Shown here: positions 7,849 to 17,580 of the stretch, one piece after another
Layout of the letters: every line of letters starts with the position of its first letter
Position numbering within the stretch: the first letter of the stretch is position 1
From: Planctomycetaceae bacterium
Lineage (GTDB): Bacteria > Planctomycetota > Planctomycetia > Planctomycetales > Planctomycetaceae
Direction: 5' to 3'
Assembly (NCBI GenBank): GCA_018699955.1
Contig: JABISG010000103.1
Location: 49,118-113,117, forward strand
DNA: 64,000 nt
Position numbers and translations under genes: made by a program
The notes under the pieces: model-generated
The model's input: only the letters and a program-made list of their open reading frames with translations
Told to the model about the DNA's origin: nothing
Database searches by the model: none

Positions 7849-10644
7849 CTACCGCGATGCCGATTGCGGCAGGTTGGCTTGTTTTGTTGTTGGCGCGGTC
7901 GCTCCGACGGCGGCGTTCAGGTTTTTCAGCAGTGTTGTTTTGGTGTACGTATCACGAATGACGATCGGCCGATTCGGCTGGTTGCCGGGAAAAATGACCG
8001 TCAGCGGAACACTGACGCTGTCGAATTTTTCCAGCCAACGTTTGATTTCCGGCGACTGGTGAGTGTAGTCGGCATACAGCGTCACGATATCGTGCTGTTC
8101 GACCAAGCGTTTGGTTTCCCGTGTGTTCAGGGCGAACTTATCGACCGTCTTCAGGGCATTGGACCAGTCGGCGGAGAAGTGGGCCAGCACCGTTTTGTTT
8201 TCCGCCTGCGCGGCTTGCAACTTCGTTTCGGTGAATTCTTCCCAAGGCAACTTGGCCGTATCGACGCTGGAATTGTTCAGGCTGGCCTGTGTTGTTGTCG
8301 GCGAAGTTGCTTCGACGGCGGCGTTCAGATTCTTTAAGAGTTTCGTCTTGGTGTAGACGTCACGAATCACAATCGGCCGATTCGGTTGGTTGCCGGGAAA
8401 GATGACCGTCAGCGGAACGCTCACGCTGTCGAACTTTTCCAGCCAACGTTTGATTTCCGGCGATTGGTGGGTGTAGTCGGCGTACAGCGTCACGATATCG
8501 TGCTGTTCGATCAGCCGTTTGGTTTCCGGCGTGTTCAATGCGAACTTCTCGACGGTCTTGCACGTCATGCACCAGTCGGCTGTGAAGTCCACCAGCACGG
8601 TCTTCTTTTCCGCCAACGCGGCTTGTAACTTCGCCTCGCTGAATTCTTCCCAAGGCAGCTTCGCCGTACTCACGGTCGTGTTCGTCAAGCTGAATCCAAA
8701 GCCACAGATCACAGCCGCCAATGCGAACGATGTGATGCGAACGGTCATCTTGTGCTTGATGTGTGAGGTGACATCGTACAGGTTGCCAATCATCCACAAC
8801 GCCAGACCAATGCCGAGCAGCATCACCAGCAGCGGAACAACGTATGCTTGCTGCATGAAGTAGATGAAGAAGATGACCGTTCCCATCAATATGAAACCTG
8901 CGAATTCCTTCATCCGCACCATCCAGTTGCCTGGCTTCGGCAGCCATTTGATGGCATGCGGAAACAGGCCGAACACCACATAGGGAAACGCCATTCCCAG
9001 TCCCATCGTAGTCCAAACCAGATACACAATTGGCGGCGATTGGCGGACCGACCATCCCAAAGTCGCACCGAGAAACGGGCCGCTGCACGGCGTTGCCAGC
9101 AATGTCGCCAAGATGCCGGTCATGAATGCGCCGGTCAGACCTTCGCGATGCTGACCACCGGCCGATGCGCCGACGAAACCGGGAACTGGAAGTTCAAACA
9201 CGCCCAGCAAGCTCAGCCCCATCGCAAAGATGACGCAGGCCATCACCAGATTGAATGTTGAATTCTGAAAGAGTCCGCCCCAGCCCAAACCGACACCGAC
9301 CGCCAGGCTGGCAAGAATCAAAAAGACCAGAATCACGCCGCCGGCGTAGGCTAAGTTCAGCGTAAGAATTCGACTGCGACTTTCGCCCGCCTGCTGGACG
9401 AAGCTCATCACCTTAATTGCCAGCACCGGTAACACGCACGGCATGATGTTCAGGATCATCCCACCCAGGAATGCCGAGAACAGGAACCAGGGAAGTCCGC
9501 TGGCCGAATCAGAATCGGTTACCTCGAACTCTTGCGGAAATTCGGATCCCACCGTAGCGACTGGTTTGTCGGAGGATGATACTGCGACCGTTGCCGCATC
9601 CTGCAGATTGCCCAATGCAAACGTCACACGTTTGGGGGGCATGCATCGATTTTTTTCGCACGTCATATATTGGACGAGACCACCGACACCGTACGACGTC
9701 GCGTCGTCGGCAACGCGGAATTCTCGCGTCCAGCGAATTGTTCCATGGTGGACTTCCAGAATGCGGTTGGGGTCGGAATCCAATGGCTTTTCTTCCGGCT
9801 CCGAACTCGCCGTCCAAGTGTCGTCCATGGGGACCAGTCCCTGAAGTTTTTTCAGGTCGATCGTTGTCGGCAAACCGCCGGGACCTTTCTCCATAGTGAT
9901 GGAATAGGTATGCCATCCCTCTTTCACGATAATGTTTACGGCCAACGTCACTCGGTCGCCCGGTTTCGCGTCGGCCGGCGAAATCTCAACACGAACGCTT
10001 GCCGCTCCCGGCTTGCCGAGAAACTCGGGAGTTTCCTCGTGGACGAAAGTGACCGGCGTCGTTGAAACTTCTTGACCGGGATCGGCTGTGTCGGTTTGCA
10101 GCGCGACGTTGATGTCCTGTTTGATTGGCAGACACCGCCGGTCGTTGCATACCTGCAGTTGGATTGTTCCTTTGACAGCGACTTGGCTGAGATCGGCGTC
10201 GGAACGAATTCGGAAAACGCGTTTCCAGGTGACATCGCCGAGGTGCTTTTCAACCTGCATTTCGAGCGTCTCGTCAAACAGGGCCTTCGGTGCATGATCT
10301 GGCGTGAACGTCTTCTTACCGACCGCTTCGAGGCCAACCGTTTCCCCGATAACGATTTTCGTGCTGCCCAGCAATTTGGGATTCACCGAATAGGTGTAGC
10401 TACCCGACGGAACTCCCAGCTTCACTGACAGTGTCACTTCATCGCCCGGCTTGGCGTTGCCCGGCGTGAGTGAAGCGGTGATTTCCGGCTCGGCATCGGA
10501 AGCGCCAATGTCAAATCCCGGCTGTTCGAAGAGCAGGGGGTTGATCTTGAGCGGTTCATCGGCATGGCCGGTGGTGGCTGTGGCGCATGCGACGAATGCA
10601 CAAGCGAATAGGGCGAGATGAGAAAAGAGGCGGGAGTTGGGCAT
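7849..10644 (-). CDS. DsbD-like thiol:disulfide interchange protein with duplicated N- and C-terminal domains
   Basis: A 931-residue membrane protein. The start at 10644 gives the signal peptide MPNSRLFSHLALFACAFV; the frame runs 56 codons further upstream without features. Two DsbD-alpha-like periplasmic domains each carry a Cys pair (CNDRRC near 190, CEKNRC near 350). A multi-helix DsbD-beta core has the paired motifs MPCVLPVL and ATPCSGPFLG. Two thioredoxin-like domains follow, residues 657-792 and 793-931. The first has the redox motif WCMTC; the second has WSNAL at the same place and so lacks both cysteines. Family members move electrons from cytoplasmic thioredoxin to periplasmic thiols. 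The duplicated tail is unusual. The gene is convergent with the upstream giant gene. Confidence 0.88.
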   Translation of the reverse strand: MPNSRLFSHLALFACAFVACATATTGHADEPLKINPLLFEQPGFDIGASDAEPEITASLTPGNAKPGDEVTLSVKLGVPSGSYTYSVNPKLLGSTKIVIGETVGLEAVGKKTFTPDHAPKALFDETLEMQVEKHLGDVTWKRVFRIRSDADLSQVAVKGTIQLQVCNDRRCLPIKQDINVALQTDTADPGQEVSTTPVTFVHEETPEFLGKPGAASVRVEISPADAKPGDRVTLAVNIIVKEGWHTYSITMEKGPGGLPTTIDLKKLQGLVPMDDTWTASSEPEEKPLDSDPNRILEVHHGTIRWTREFRVADDATSYGVGGLVQYMTCEKNRCMPPKRVTFALGNLQDAATVAVSSSDKPVATVGSEFPQEFEVTDSDSASGLPWFLFSAFLGGMILNIMPCVLPVLAIKVMSFVQQAGESRSRILTLNLAYAGGVILVFLILASLAVGVGLGWGGLFQNSTFNLVMACVIFAMGLSLLGVFELPVPGFVGASAGGQHREGLTGAFMTGILATLLATPCSGPFLGATLGWSVRQSPPIVYLVWTTMGLGMAFPYVVFGLFPHAIKWLPKPGNWMVRMKEFAGFILMGTVIFFIYFMQQAYVVPLLVMLLGIGLALWMIGNLYDVTSHIKHKMTVRITSFALAAVICGFGFSLTNTTVSTAKLPWEEFSEAKLQAALAEKKTVLVDFTADWCMTCKTVEKFALNTPETKRLIEQHDIVTLYADYTHQSPEIKRWLEKFDSVSVPLTVIFPGNQPNRPIVIRDVYTKTKLLKNLNAAVEATSPTTTQASLNNSSVDTAKLPWEEFTETKLQAAQAENKTVLAHFSADWSNALKTVDKFALNTRETKRLVEQHDIVTLYADYTHQSPEIKRWLEKFDSVSVPLTVIFPGNQPNRPIVIRDTYTKTTLLKNLNAAVGATAPTTKQANLPQSASR
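7852..8676 (-). repeat. tandem duplication of a thioredoxin domain inside the DsbD-like gene
   Basis: Bases 8269-8676 and 7852-8268 encode two successive thioredoxin-like units offset by 136 residues (408 bases). A run of about 50 residues around TLYADYTHQSPEIKRWLEKF is identical in both, and the DNA is nearly so, implying a recent duplication or gene conversion. The regions around the CXXC site have diverged: the distal copy lost both catalytic cysteines. Confidence 0.9.
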
Positions 10645-11041
10645 CTCGATGTTTCCAGCGAAACGGGAAAGGGGGGTGGGATTGGCCGAATCTGCAGCAG
10701 GATCTGATCGATGTGGGCGCGGGACGGAAAATCGGCAGGGTTGCCGCATTCTTCCTACGCTGTCTTCAGTATCGGTGTGGGACGCGGCCCAAGTATGTAA
10801 GTTATTCAACAAAACAGTATTTCCTGCCTGTCTCGATTGTGTCAGTCAATCACAAAACAGCATCAATTCCGAAAGTGTGGACGCGTTTGTTCGCGAACCG
10901 GTGTCGCGCACGGTGTCTGAAAACAGTATAATCATAGACAAATTGACGCTGTTTGTTCAATTTGCCCACACAAAAACGGGCAATCTCGAATTCCCAAGCG
11001 GCTGGACACTGCTGGAAAATTGATGAGAGGACATAGTTGCG
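10645..11041. other. intergenic stretch between divergent DsbD-like gene and a haem-motif protein
   Basis: No gene is recognised. A perfect TATAAT lies at 10927-10932 on the plus strand, upstream of the gene at 11042, but no matching -35 hexamer is seen 16-18 bases before it, so it is at best a weak promoter candidate. GAGAGG at 11025-11030 may be the ribosome binding site of the downstream gene. Confidence 0.4.
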
Positions 11042-12328
11042 GTGCAATCCTCATACCGATTTTGGCCGTTTGCCGCCATTTGCATACAGCTCTGGTGTGG
11101 GATTGCGCTGGTCGCGCCGGGTCGCTCTGTCTGGTCGGCGGATGATAACGCCGCGCCACAACAAATCAAATTCACCGACAAGGTTCCCTATGGTCTGCAG
11201 CCGGTCGATTACCTGGGAAAAGTGACCACCAATGCCGGTCAGCGGCTGAATGACCGATTGGAAAAGGGAACGCTCGAACTCGAGTACCGACAAAAAAGCG
11301 GCTACCTGCGGGCGTTGCTCGACGCACTCGAAGTTCCTGCCGAGTCGCAGTTGCTCGTCTTCTCCAAGACGGCGCTGAATCAGAAACTGGTGCAGCCCAG
11401 AAATCCCCGTGCCGTTTATTTCAACGATGAAGTGACCATCGGCTGGGTACCGGGAGCGGCGTCGATTGAATTGACCGCCATCGACCCGCTGAAAGGCCCC
11501 ATCTTTTACACGCTGCTGCAGTCACCGGAGAAACCGCCGCGGTTGCAGCGAGAGAGCCGCTGTCTGGCCTGTCACGCCGGCACGACCACACTGCAAGTCC
11601 CCGGGCTGATGGTGCGCTCGTTTCTCACCGACAAAACCGGCAAACCAATTGTCGGCTACTCGCGAACGACCCACGACAGCGAATTGAGAAAACGCTGGGG
11701 CGGCTGGTACGTCACGGGAACACACGGCACGCAAACACACACCGGCAACATTTTCGGCGAGAAGGAAATCGCCCGGCAAAGAGAGCATCCCGCGTTTCGC
11801 GGCAACCTGACCGATCTGTCGCCCTTCATCAGCGTTGGTGATTACGAAACGCCGCACAGCGACATCGTCGCGCATCTGGTTCTCGATCATCAGATGCACG
11901 GATTGAACCTGTTGCATCGCGCCGGTCACGAATCACGACTTAATCGGCGATCGGATGTTGAAGAACGGTTGATCCGATATCTGCTGTTCGTCGATGAACC
12001 ACCACTCACCGCCGAGGTTCGCGGCACGTCGGGTTATGCCCGCCGTTTCGCTGCACAGACACCGCGCGATGCACGGGGCCGATCACTACGGGAATTCGAC
12101 CTGAAAACACGGCTGTTCAAATACCGGCTGAGTTATTTGATTTACACGCCGTCGTTCGATGGTTTACCGGGGGCGGTCAAAGGGCGTCTGTATCGTCGTC
12201 TGTGGGACATCCTGATCGGCAAGGATGAATCGCCCGACTTCAACACGATTCCCGCCGCAGAGCGCGCCGCGATCATCGCAATTGTGCGGGCGACGAAAGA
12301 CGATCTGCCAGAGTATTGGCGGCGATGA
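11042..12328 (+). CDS. exported protein with a single CXXCH haem motif, unrecognised family
   Basis: A 428-residue protein starting with GTG; GAGAGG lies 11 bases upstream. The N-terminus (FWPFAAICIQLWCGIALVAP) looks like a signal peptide. One c-type haem attachment motif CLACH occurs near residue 178 within RESRCLACHAGT, followed by a stretch with VGYSRTTHDS and WGGWYVTGTHG and several His residues (HSDIVAHLVLDHQMHGLN) that could ligate haem or metal. The N-terminal part (NDRLEKGTLELEY) is not recognised. The architecture recalls exported mono-haem proteins of planctomycetes; no reaction is proposed. It is convergent with the antiporter gene, with only two bases between their stops. Confidence 0.7.
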   Translation: MQSSYRFWPFAAICIQLWCGIALVAPGRSVWSADDNAAPQQIKFTDKVPYGLQPVDYLGKVTTNAGQRLNDRLEKGTLELEYRQKSGYLRALLDALEVPAESQLLVFSKTALNQKLVQPRNPRAVYFNDEVTIGWVPGAASIELTAIDPLKGPIFYTLLQSPEKPPRLQRESRCLACHAGTTTLQVPGLMVRSFLTDKTGKPIVGYSRTTHDSELRKRWGGWYVTGTHGTQTHTGNIFGEKEIARQREHPAFRGNLTDLSPFISVGDYETPHSDIVAHLVLDHQMHGLNLLHRAGHESRLNRRSDVEERLIRYLLFVDEPPLTAEVRGTSGYARRFAAQTPRDARGRSLREFDLKTRLFKYRLSYLIYTPSFDGLPGAVKGRLYRRLWDILIGKDESPDFNTIPAAERAAIIAIVRATKDDLPEYWRR

Positions 12329-12330
12329 TG

Positions 12331-13950
12331 TCAATCAGCCTCCGCGGCCGAGTCGCCACGATTTAGCGCCCATTTGAGCAACGGCGGCGTGACCATTGTG
12401 GTAATCATCACCATTACCACCACTGCCGAATAGGTTCCGCCGTCGATGACTTTTTCTCCGTCGGCGATGAGCTTGCGGCCTTCGTTGGCGAAAATGAGGC
12501 CGACTTCACCACGAGGAATCATGCCCAGGCCGACGGCTAACCTGTTCAGTCCCTTCTCGCGCACACCAAGTGAGCAGACTTGTTTGCCGATGATTGCCAC
12601 CACGGTGATTGCACCAGCCAGCATCCAGACTTCGGAGTTGGCAAAACTCTTCAGATCGACCTGAATTCCCATTTGTACGAAGAAAATGGGAACCAGTAGT
12701 GCTGAGAGGGGCGCGAGCGCATCTTCCAGGCTGCGATTCTCGCGCTTACCCAGTTCCTTATAGTGTGCTCCTTCGAGAATCAAACCGGCCGCGAATGCGC
12801 CAACAATCGGTGCCAGCCCGACGATATTTGACAGCCATGCGAAACCGAAACAGAACACCAGCGCTGCCGCGACCAGAATGCCGTGACCTTGCAGGAAACT
12901 TGCCGCACGAAATAGCGTGCCGGGAAAGTTGAATCGCCCCAGCAATAACGCGCCGAAAAGAAAGCCGAATGCCAGCACGATAATTTTAGCAATCTTGAAT
13001 CCCAGATCGCCCGAGCCGCCCCCTTCTGAACCGGCCGCTGCAATCGCGCCGGAAACAATGGCCAACACCAGTAGGCCGAGAACGTCGTCGATGACCGCTG
13101 CGCCGAGAATGATCTTCGATTCGGTCTGTTTGCTGCGTCCCAAATCTTTGAGTACGCGGGCGGTTATTCCCACGCTCGTCGCGCACAACGTCGCTCCGAT
13201 GAATGCCGGCACCTCCCAATCGGCCCAGCCGATCTCATTCACGACAAGGACTGTTGCCACATATCCCAACGCCATTGGGGCAACGACGCCAAGTATTGCG
13301 ACCAGAAACGAGGACACTCCCACCGAAAGCATTTCACGGACACTCGACTCCAGCCCGACCTCAAACAGCAGCAACACAACGCCGATGCCGGCCAGGATCT
13401 TGATGACCGCTCCAGCGCTGTACGGATCACCAAGAATGGCCTCATCGGGCGGTTTGACAAAATCGAGACCGTGCCAGCCATCGAATGTCCCGGTGAAGAA
13501 GTAGAGAATGGGACTGGTGAGCAAGGAGAGATTGCCGAGCAGGACACCGAAGGACAATTCACCCAGCACAGCGGGCATGCCGAATCGCTCGAAGAGATCA
13601 CCGCCGATTTTTGCCAGCAGCAAAATGACCACAATGGCCGCCAACACCGGCGTGACCGGGTCAGCATGTCCACCGCCGGAATGGTCGGCATGGTCATCTT
13701 TCGCGTGTGTCTCTCCTTCACCTTCTCCCGGAGATGACGGAGCCGAATCGGCCGCTGCGTGGGCTGCATCCCCTGCCAGCCCGCCGCCAAACATCGTACA
13801 GTCGTGAAGAATCGCGAAAACGGCCAGCACCGCCAGCCAGCGCATCCAGCGACGCCAATGCTCGGCAATGCTACCGCGTCGCCGATGCAAAAGGCTGGTG
13901 GAAGGCGCGAACTCGTTCGATTGGGAACGCGTCGTGAAAAGTCGATTCAT
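12331..13950 (-). CDS. Kef/NapA-type cation:proton antiporter (CPA2 family)
   Basis: A 539-residue integral membrane protein with about 12 predicted helices. MPAVLGELSFGVLLGN, LLFEVGLESSVREML and the unwound-helix regions (FIGATLCATSVGITARVL, GAAVIDDVLGLLVLA) are characteristic of CPA2 exchangers; the adjacent Asp-Asp of AVIDDVLG is the usual ion-binding site. The C-terminus ends shortly after the last helix, so there is no TrkA-N regulatory domain. The N-terminus carries a hydrophobic segment and then a His/Asp-rich periplasmic-like stretch (KDDHADHSGGGHADP) that could bind metal. It probably exchanges Na+ or K+ for H+. The start at 13950 is the furthest upstream ATG; a later start is possible. 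Confidence 0.85.
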   Translation of the reverse strand: MNRLFTTRSQSNEFAPSTSLLHRRRGSIAEHWRRWMRWLAVLAVFAILHDCTMFGGGLAGDAAHAAADSAPSSPGEGEGETHAKDDHADHSGGGHADPVTPVLAAIVVILLLAKIGGDLFERFGMPAVLGELSFGVLLGNLSLLTSPILYFFTGTFDGWHGLDFVKPPDEAILGDPYSAGAVIKILAGIGVVLLLFEVGLESSVREMLSVGVSSFLVAILGVVAPMALGYVATVLVVNEIGWADWEVPAFIGATLCATSVGITARVLKDLGRSKQTESKIILGAAVIDDVLGLLVLAIVSGAIAAAGSEGGGSGDLGFKIAKIIVLAFGFLFGALLLGRFNFPGTLFRAASFLQGHGILVAAALVFCFGFAWLSNIVGLAPIVGAFAAGLILEGAHYKELGKRENRSLEDALAPLSALLVPIFFVQMGIQVDLKSFANSEVWMLAGAITVVAIIGKQVCSLGVREKGLNRLAVGLGMIPRGEVGLIFANEGRKLIADGEKVIDGGTYSAVVVMVMITTMVTPPLLKWALNRGDSAAEAD

Positions 13951-13974
13951 GCTGTGCGGTATCCAACCTGAGTT

Positions 13975-14011
13975 CAGAAACCCGGTTTCTCGGAGAAACA
14001 GGGTTTCTCAC
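13975..14011. repeat. dispersed palindromic repeat, copy A (AGAAACCCGGTTTCT type)
   Basis: An imperfect hairpin of 14 paired bases with a single mismatch: agaaaccc then gtttct pair with agaaac and gggtttct. A second copy at 60628-60664 shares the first 16 bases exactly and much of the second arm. Both sit between genes. It lies just upstream of the antiporter start, so it may affect that mRNA leader. Confidence 0.7.
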
Positions 14012-14205
14012 GTTCGCATCACGCCGGATTGAAGTTGTCGAAAGTCCAGAGAATAGGTACTTTTCCGGCTGGCGGCAATCCACGGCATTCGGCCCATCTT
14101 GCCCGCTACGAACGAATCGGAGTAAAATCCTGCGTCGGTGATGTGGTGAACAAGACGCTGCGGGCTGATATTGGCCACGATTTGATAACATCTGCAGGTG
14201 GATTG

Positions 14206-17200
14206 ATGCGAATTGCGTCATCGCTGTACATGGCAACCAGATGGAGCGACATGAATTACCGACCAACGGCTGCATTGAGAATTGCACCACGTGGACAACG
14301 AATTCGCGGCTGCTTTCAGGCGTGTCTGCTGGCGATCCTCGGTAACTGCCTGTTCACCGCGAATTCAGTGGCCGAAGATGAGGTCGGCATCCGTGTGCCG
14401 GCGGGGTTTGAGGTTTCGCTGTATGCCGATGACGACCTGGCACACGATATTTATTCTATGACCGTCGATTCGTTGGGGCGCGTGGTCGTTTCCGGTGCCG
14501 GTTATGTGCGGATTCTGATCGACACGGACGGTGACGGAAAAGCCGACTCGTTCAAGCAGTTTGTCGATGGCCCCAAAAGCGGTGCGCAGGGCATGGCATT
14601 TCACGGACGTGACTTGCTCTGCACGGGCGACGAAGGCCTCATTCGCTACCGCGACAGCAACGGCGATGATCGCGCCGACGGGTCGCCCGATGTATTTCTC
14701 AAGATCAAGGCTGGCAGCGAACACCATTCGCACGCAATTCAACGTGGCCCCGACGGTTGGTGGTACCTCATCGCGGGAAACATGACGGAAGTCACCGGCA
14801 AGTACGCGACGCTTCCCACGTCGCCCATTCGCAAGCCGGAATTCGGAACGCTGCTGCGATTCCAGCCCGACCTCGCGGGAGGCGAAATCGTCGCCGACGG
14901 ATACCGTAACGCTTACGACTTCGCGTTTCATTCGGCGGGCGACCTGTTTGTCTTCGACAGCGACGGCGAGCGCGACGTGTCGCTTCCCTGGTATCGTCCG
15001 ACGCGCGTCTTTCATGCACTGCCCGGTTCCAACGCCGGCTGGGTCAGCCGCAGTTGGAAGCGGCCGAATTACTATTCCGACATGCCGCCGGTCGTCGCCG
15101 AGTTCGGACGCGGTTCGCCGACGGGTGTCGCCTGCTATCGGCATCGGCAGTTTCCTGCAAAATATCGCGGGGCGGTTTTCGTCCTCGACTGGACATTCGG
15201 CCGCGTGATGGCGTTGCCGTTACAAAAAGCCGGCAGCAGTTGGAGCAGCAAGCCAATTGAGTTCATGTCGGGCATTGGGCAATTCGGTTTTGCCCCCACC
15301 GACGTTGTCGTCAGCCCCGACGGCAGTTTGCTGGTTTGCGTTGGCGGACGCGGGACGCGAGGAAGCGTCTACCGCGTTCGCTACATCGGCGAGGACAAGT
15401 CACCGGGAATTGTTGACGACGTCACAACAGCCGAGGCGGCACTTTCCAGTTGCCTGAACGCACCGCAGCCGCTCAGTAGCTGGTCGCGCACCAAGTGGTT
15501 GCCGTTGGCACGCCGTTTGGGCCGGAAGCGTTTCGTCAATGCAACCAAGGACAAGAAGCTGTCGGTCGGCGAACGTCTGCGGGCGGTCGAAATCCTCACC
15601 GAACTGTACGGCGGCGGCGATACGATCACACTGCTGAAACTGGCTTCGGACGATTCCGCAAGAATCCGTGCACGGGCTGTTTGGTCGGCGGGGCGATCGG
15701 GATTGATTGCCAAGCAACCAAAACTGCTGCTGCCGTTCTTCAACGACGCTGACCCGTTGGTCGTACGCTGTGCGCTGGAAACACTTGTCGGAAATCGAAA
15801 TTCGGAGAGTCTGGAACCGCTGTTCCCGTCGTTGGCACGACAATTGGGAGCCAACGATTCCTATGTGCGGCAGACGGCCGCTCGCGTCGTATCTCAGTTG
15901 AACAACGATGCACGCGAAACATTGGCATCATTGGTCGGTGACGTCGGAGTTCAGGCAGAGCTCGCCTACCATTTGGGACGCGTGATGCGATCCCAATCGT
16001 TCGATGCCGACGCACTTACCACAGGGCTGAGAGTTTTGAAGGGCGATCATCCGCAGGACGTCACATTGCAAGCCATTCGATTGGTGCAGCTCTCGCTGGG
16101 CGATGTCGGGCCGCGAGAGAAACAGCCGCCCGCCTTCGATAGCTATGCACCGTGGATCGACCTGACTAGCTTTCAGGAAACCATTAAACCGGCTGCTGAA
16201 CAGTTGGCGGCGATCTATCCCACGGGGAACAAGCAGGTCGACGTGGAACTGTCCCGCGTGTTGGCGATGCTCGCCCCGACAGATGGGGAATTGCTCGACC
16301 GCGTGCTGGCAAAAATCGGCAAGGACTCGCATCCTGTCGATGACATTCATCAACTTCTTGTTGCCGCACGGATTCCTGCCCAGCGAACAGCCGGGCAGCG
16401 TGAAGCGATTGCAGCCGCGCTGGTCGCATTGGATAAAAAGACAACATCCCGCAAACTCAAACTGGACGGCAACTGGGACCCGCGGATTGGTGAAGTTTAC
16501 GCAGAGTTGACCAAACACGACGCGGAATTGCCGCAGGCGATCGTCAAGCGGCCGGAATTCGGGCGGCCCAGTCAGGTTGTCTACTTGAGTCAACTTTCCA
16601 AAGACGATCTGCCAACCGTGGTTTCAGCCTTCGCCCAAAGCGTCCAAGGAGACCGCGACTATCCGTGGAATAATCAAATTGTGTTTCTGCTGGGGGCATC
16701 AAAGATGCCAGAGCATCGGACACTCGTTCGCGATCAGTATGAATCGTTTGCCGTGCGTGGTGCCGTGCTGATCGTGCTGGCGAAGAAGCCGGAGGCCAAA
16801 GACCGGGACAAATTCGCCGAAGGACTTTCGTCATCGCAGTTGGGCGTGTTGGAAGCCTGTTTGACCGCATTATCGAAACTTCCCGAAAACCGGGAGCCGG
16901 CTGAACAATTCGCGCTGTTGCGAACGTTGCGGCGGCTGGGATCGAACCGCAGTGAATATGTCTTGCGAGAAAAGGTTGTGGAACTTTTGCGCCGCAATTT
17001 GAAGCAGGAGTTTGAATTCGCCGTCGGAACGGCTGGACACAAACCGCAACCTGATGTCGTTCGCAAGTGGACCGATTACCTCAGCGAACAGTTTCCAAAA
17101 GTCTCCGTCCGCGAACTCGGAGGGAAAGCCGAGGACCTTTCGCAGTTGAAACAAAAGTTGGCGGAGGTCGATTGGACGAAGGGAGACGCTTCGCGCGGCC

Positions 17201-17580
17201 GCAAGCTGTTCGAGAAGCGTTCGTGTGTGCAATGTCACGGCGGACGACAGGCGCTCGGTCCGGATTTGGCCGGTGTTGCTCGGCGGTTCTCGCGCGACGA
17301 TCTGTTCGTTTCGATCACCGTCCCCAACCGCGACGTCTCGCCGCGATATCAAACGACACTCGTGGAAACAACCGAAGGTAAAGTTTACACCGGTTTGATT
17401 ATCCACCAGTCGGCTGAGGGGCTGCTGTTGCGAAACGCGACGAACCAGACGTTCCGTTTCGAGGCCGACGAAATCGAAACGCAACAGACGCGATCAACGT
17501 CGCTGATGCCGGCCGGATTGTTGAAGGATTTGAAGCCGAGCGAACTGGCCGACTTGTACCGATACATCGGTGGTCTTTGA
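14206..17580 (+). CDS. secreted PVC-type dehydrogenase / HEAT / cytochrome c protein
   Basis: A 1124-residue exported protein. Start 14206 is favoured because AGGTGG ends five bases before this ATG; ATGs at 14230 and 14251 are alternatives. A hydrophobic segment (ACLLAILGNCLFTANSVA) follows at about residues 38-55. Domains: a propeller-like dehydrogenase of the PVC membrane-bound type (about 60-400, with VPAGFEVSLYADDDLAHD and the DTDGDGKAD loop), a HEAT-like helical region (about 430-950), and a C-terminal cytochrome c with CVQCH near residue 1007 and a late LMPAGLL methionine. It is a second, shorter relative of the protein at 3931-7746, lacking the ThuA and discoidin domains. Its stop codon abuts the methyltransferase start. 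Confidence 0.85.
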   Translation: MRIASSLYMATRWSDMNYRPTAALRIAPRGQRIRGCFQACLLAILGNCLFTANSVAEDEVGIRVPAGFEVSLYADDDLAHDIYSMTVDSLGRVVVSGAGYVRILIDTDGDGKADSFKQFVDGPKSGAQGMAFHGRDLLCTGDEGLIRYRDSNGDDRADGSPDVFLKIKAGSEHHSHAIQRGPDGWWYLIAGNMTEVTGKYATLPTSPIRKPEFGTLLRFQPDLAGGEIVADGYRNAYDFAFHSAGDLFVFDSDGERDVSLPWYRPTRVFHALPGSNAGWVSRSWKRPNYYSDMPPVVAEFGRGSPTGVACYRHRQFPAKYRGAVFVLDWTFGRVMALPLQKAGSSWSSKPIEFMSGIGQFGFAPTDVVVSPDGSLLVCVGGRGTRGSVYRVRYIGEDKSPGIVDDVTTAEAALSSCLNAPQPLSSWSRTKWLPLARRLGRKRFVNATKDKKLSVGERLRAVEILTELYGGGDTITLLKLASDDSARIRARAVWSAGRSGLIAKQPKLLLPFFNDADPLVVRCALETLVGNRNSESLEPLFPSLARQLGANDSYVRQTAARVVSQLNNDARETLASLVGDVGVQAELAYHLGRVMRSQSFDADALTTGLRVLKGDHPQDVTLQAIRLVQLSLGDVGPREKQPPAFDSYAPWIDLTSFQETIKPAAEQLAAIYPTGNKQVDVELSRVLAMLAPTDGELLDRVLAKIGKDSHPVDDIHQLLVAARIPAQRTAGQREAIAAALVALDKKTTSRKLKLDGNWDPRIGEVYAELTKHDAELPQAIVKRPEFGRPSQVVYLSQLSKDDLPTVVSAFAQSVQGDRDYPWNNQIVFLLGASKMPEHRTLVRDQYESFAVRGAVLIVLAKKPEAKDRDKFAEGLSSSQLGVLEACLTALSKLPENREPAEQFALLRTLRRLGSNRSEYVLREKVVELLRRNLKQEFEFAVGTAGHKPQPDVVRKWTDYLSEQFPKVSVRELGGKAEDLSQLKQKLAEVDWTKGDASRGRKLFEKRSCVQCHGGRQALGPDLAGVARRFSRDDLFVSITVPNRDVSPRYQTTLVETTEGKVYTGLIIHQSAEGLLLRNATNQTFRFEADEIETQQTRSTSLMPAGLLKDLKPSELADLYRYIGGL

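Noticed and set aside
10927..10932. TATAAT as promoter of the haem-motif protein
   Set aside because: No acceptable -35 element at 16-18 bases; kept only as a remark in the intergenic entry.
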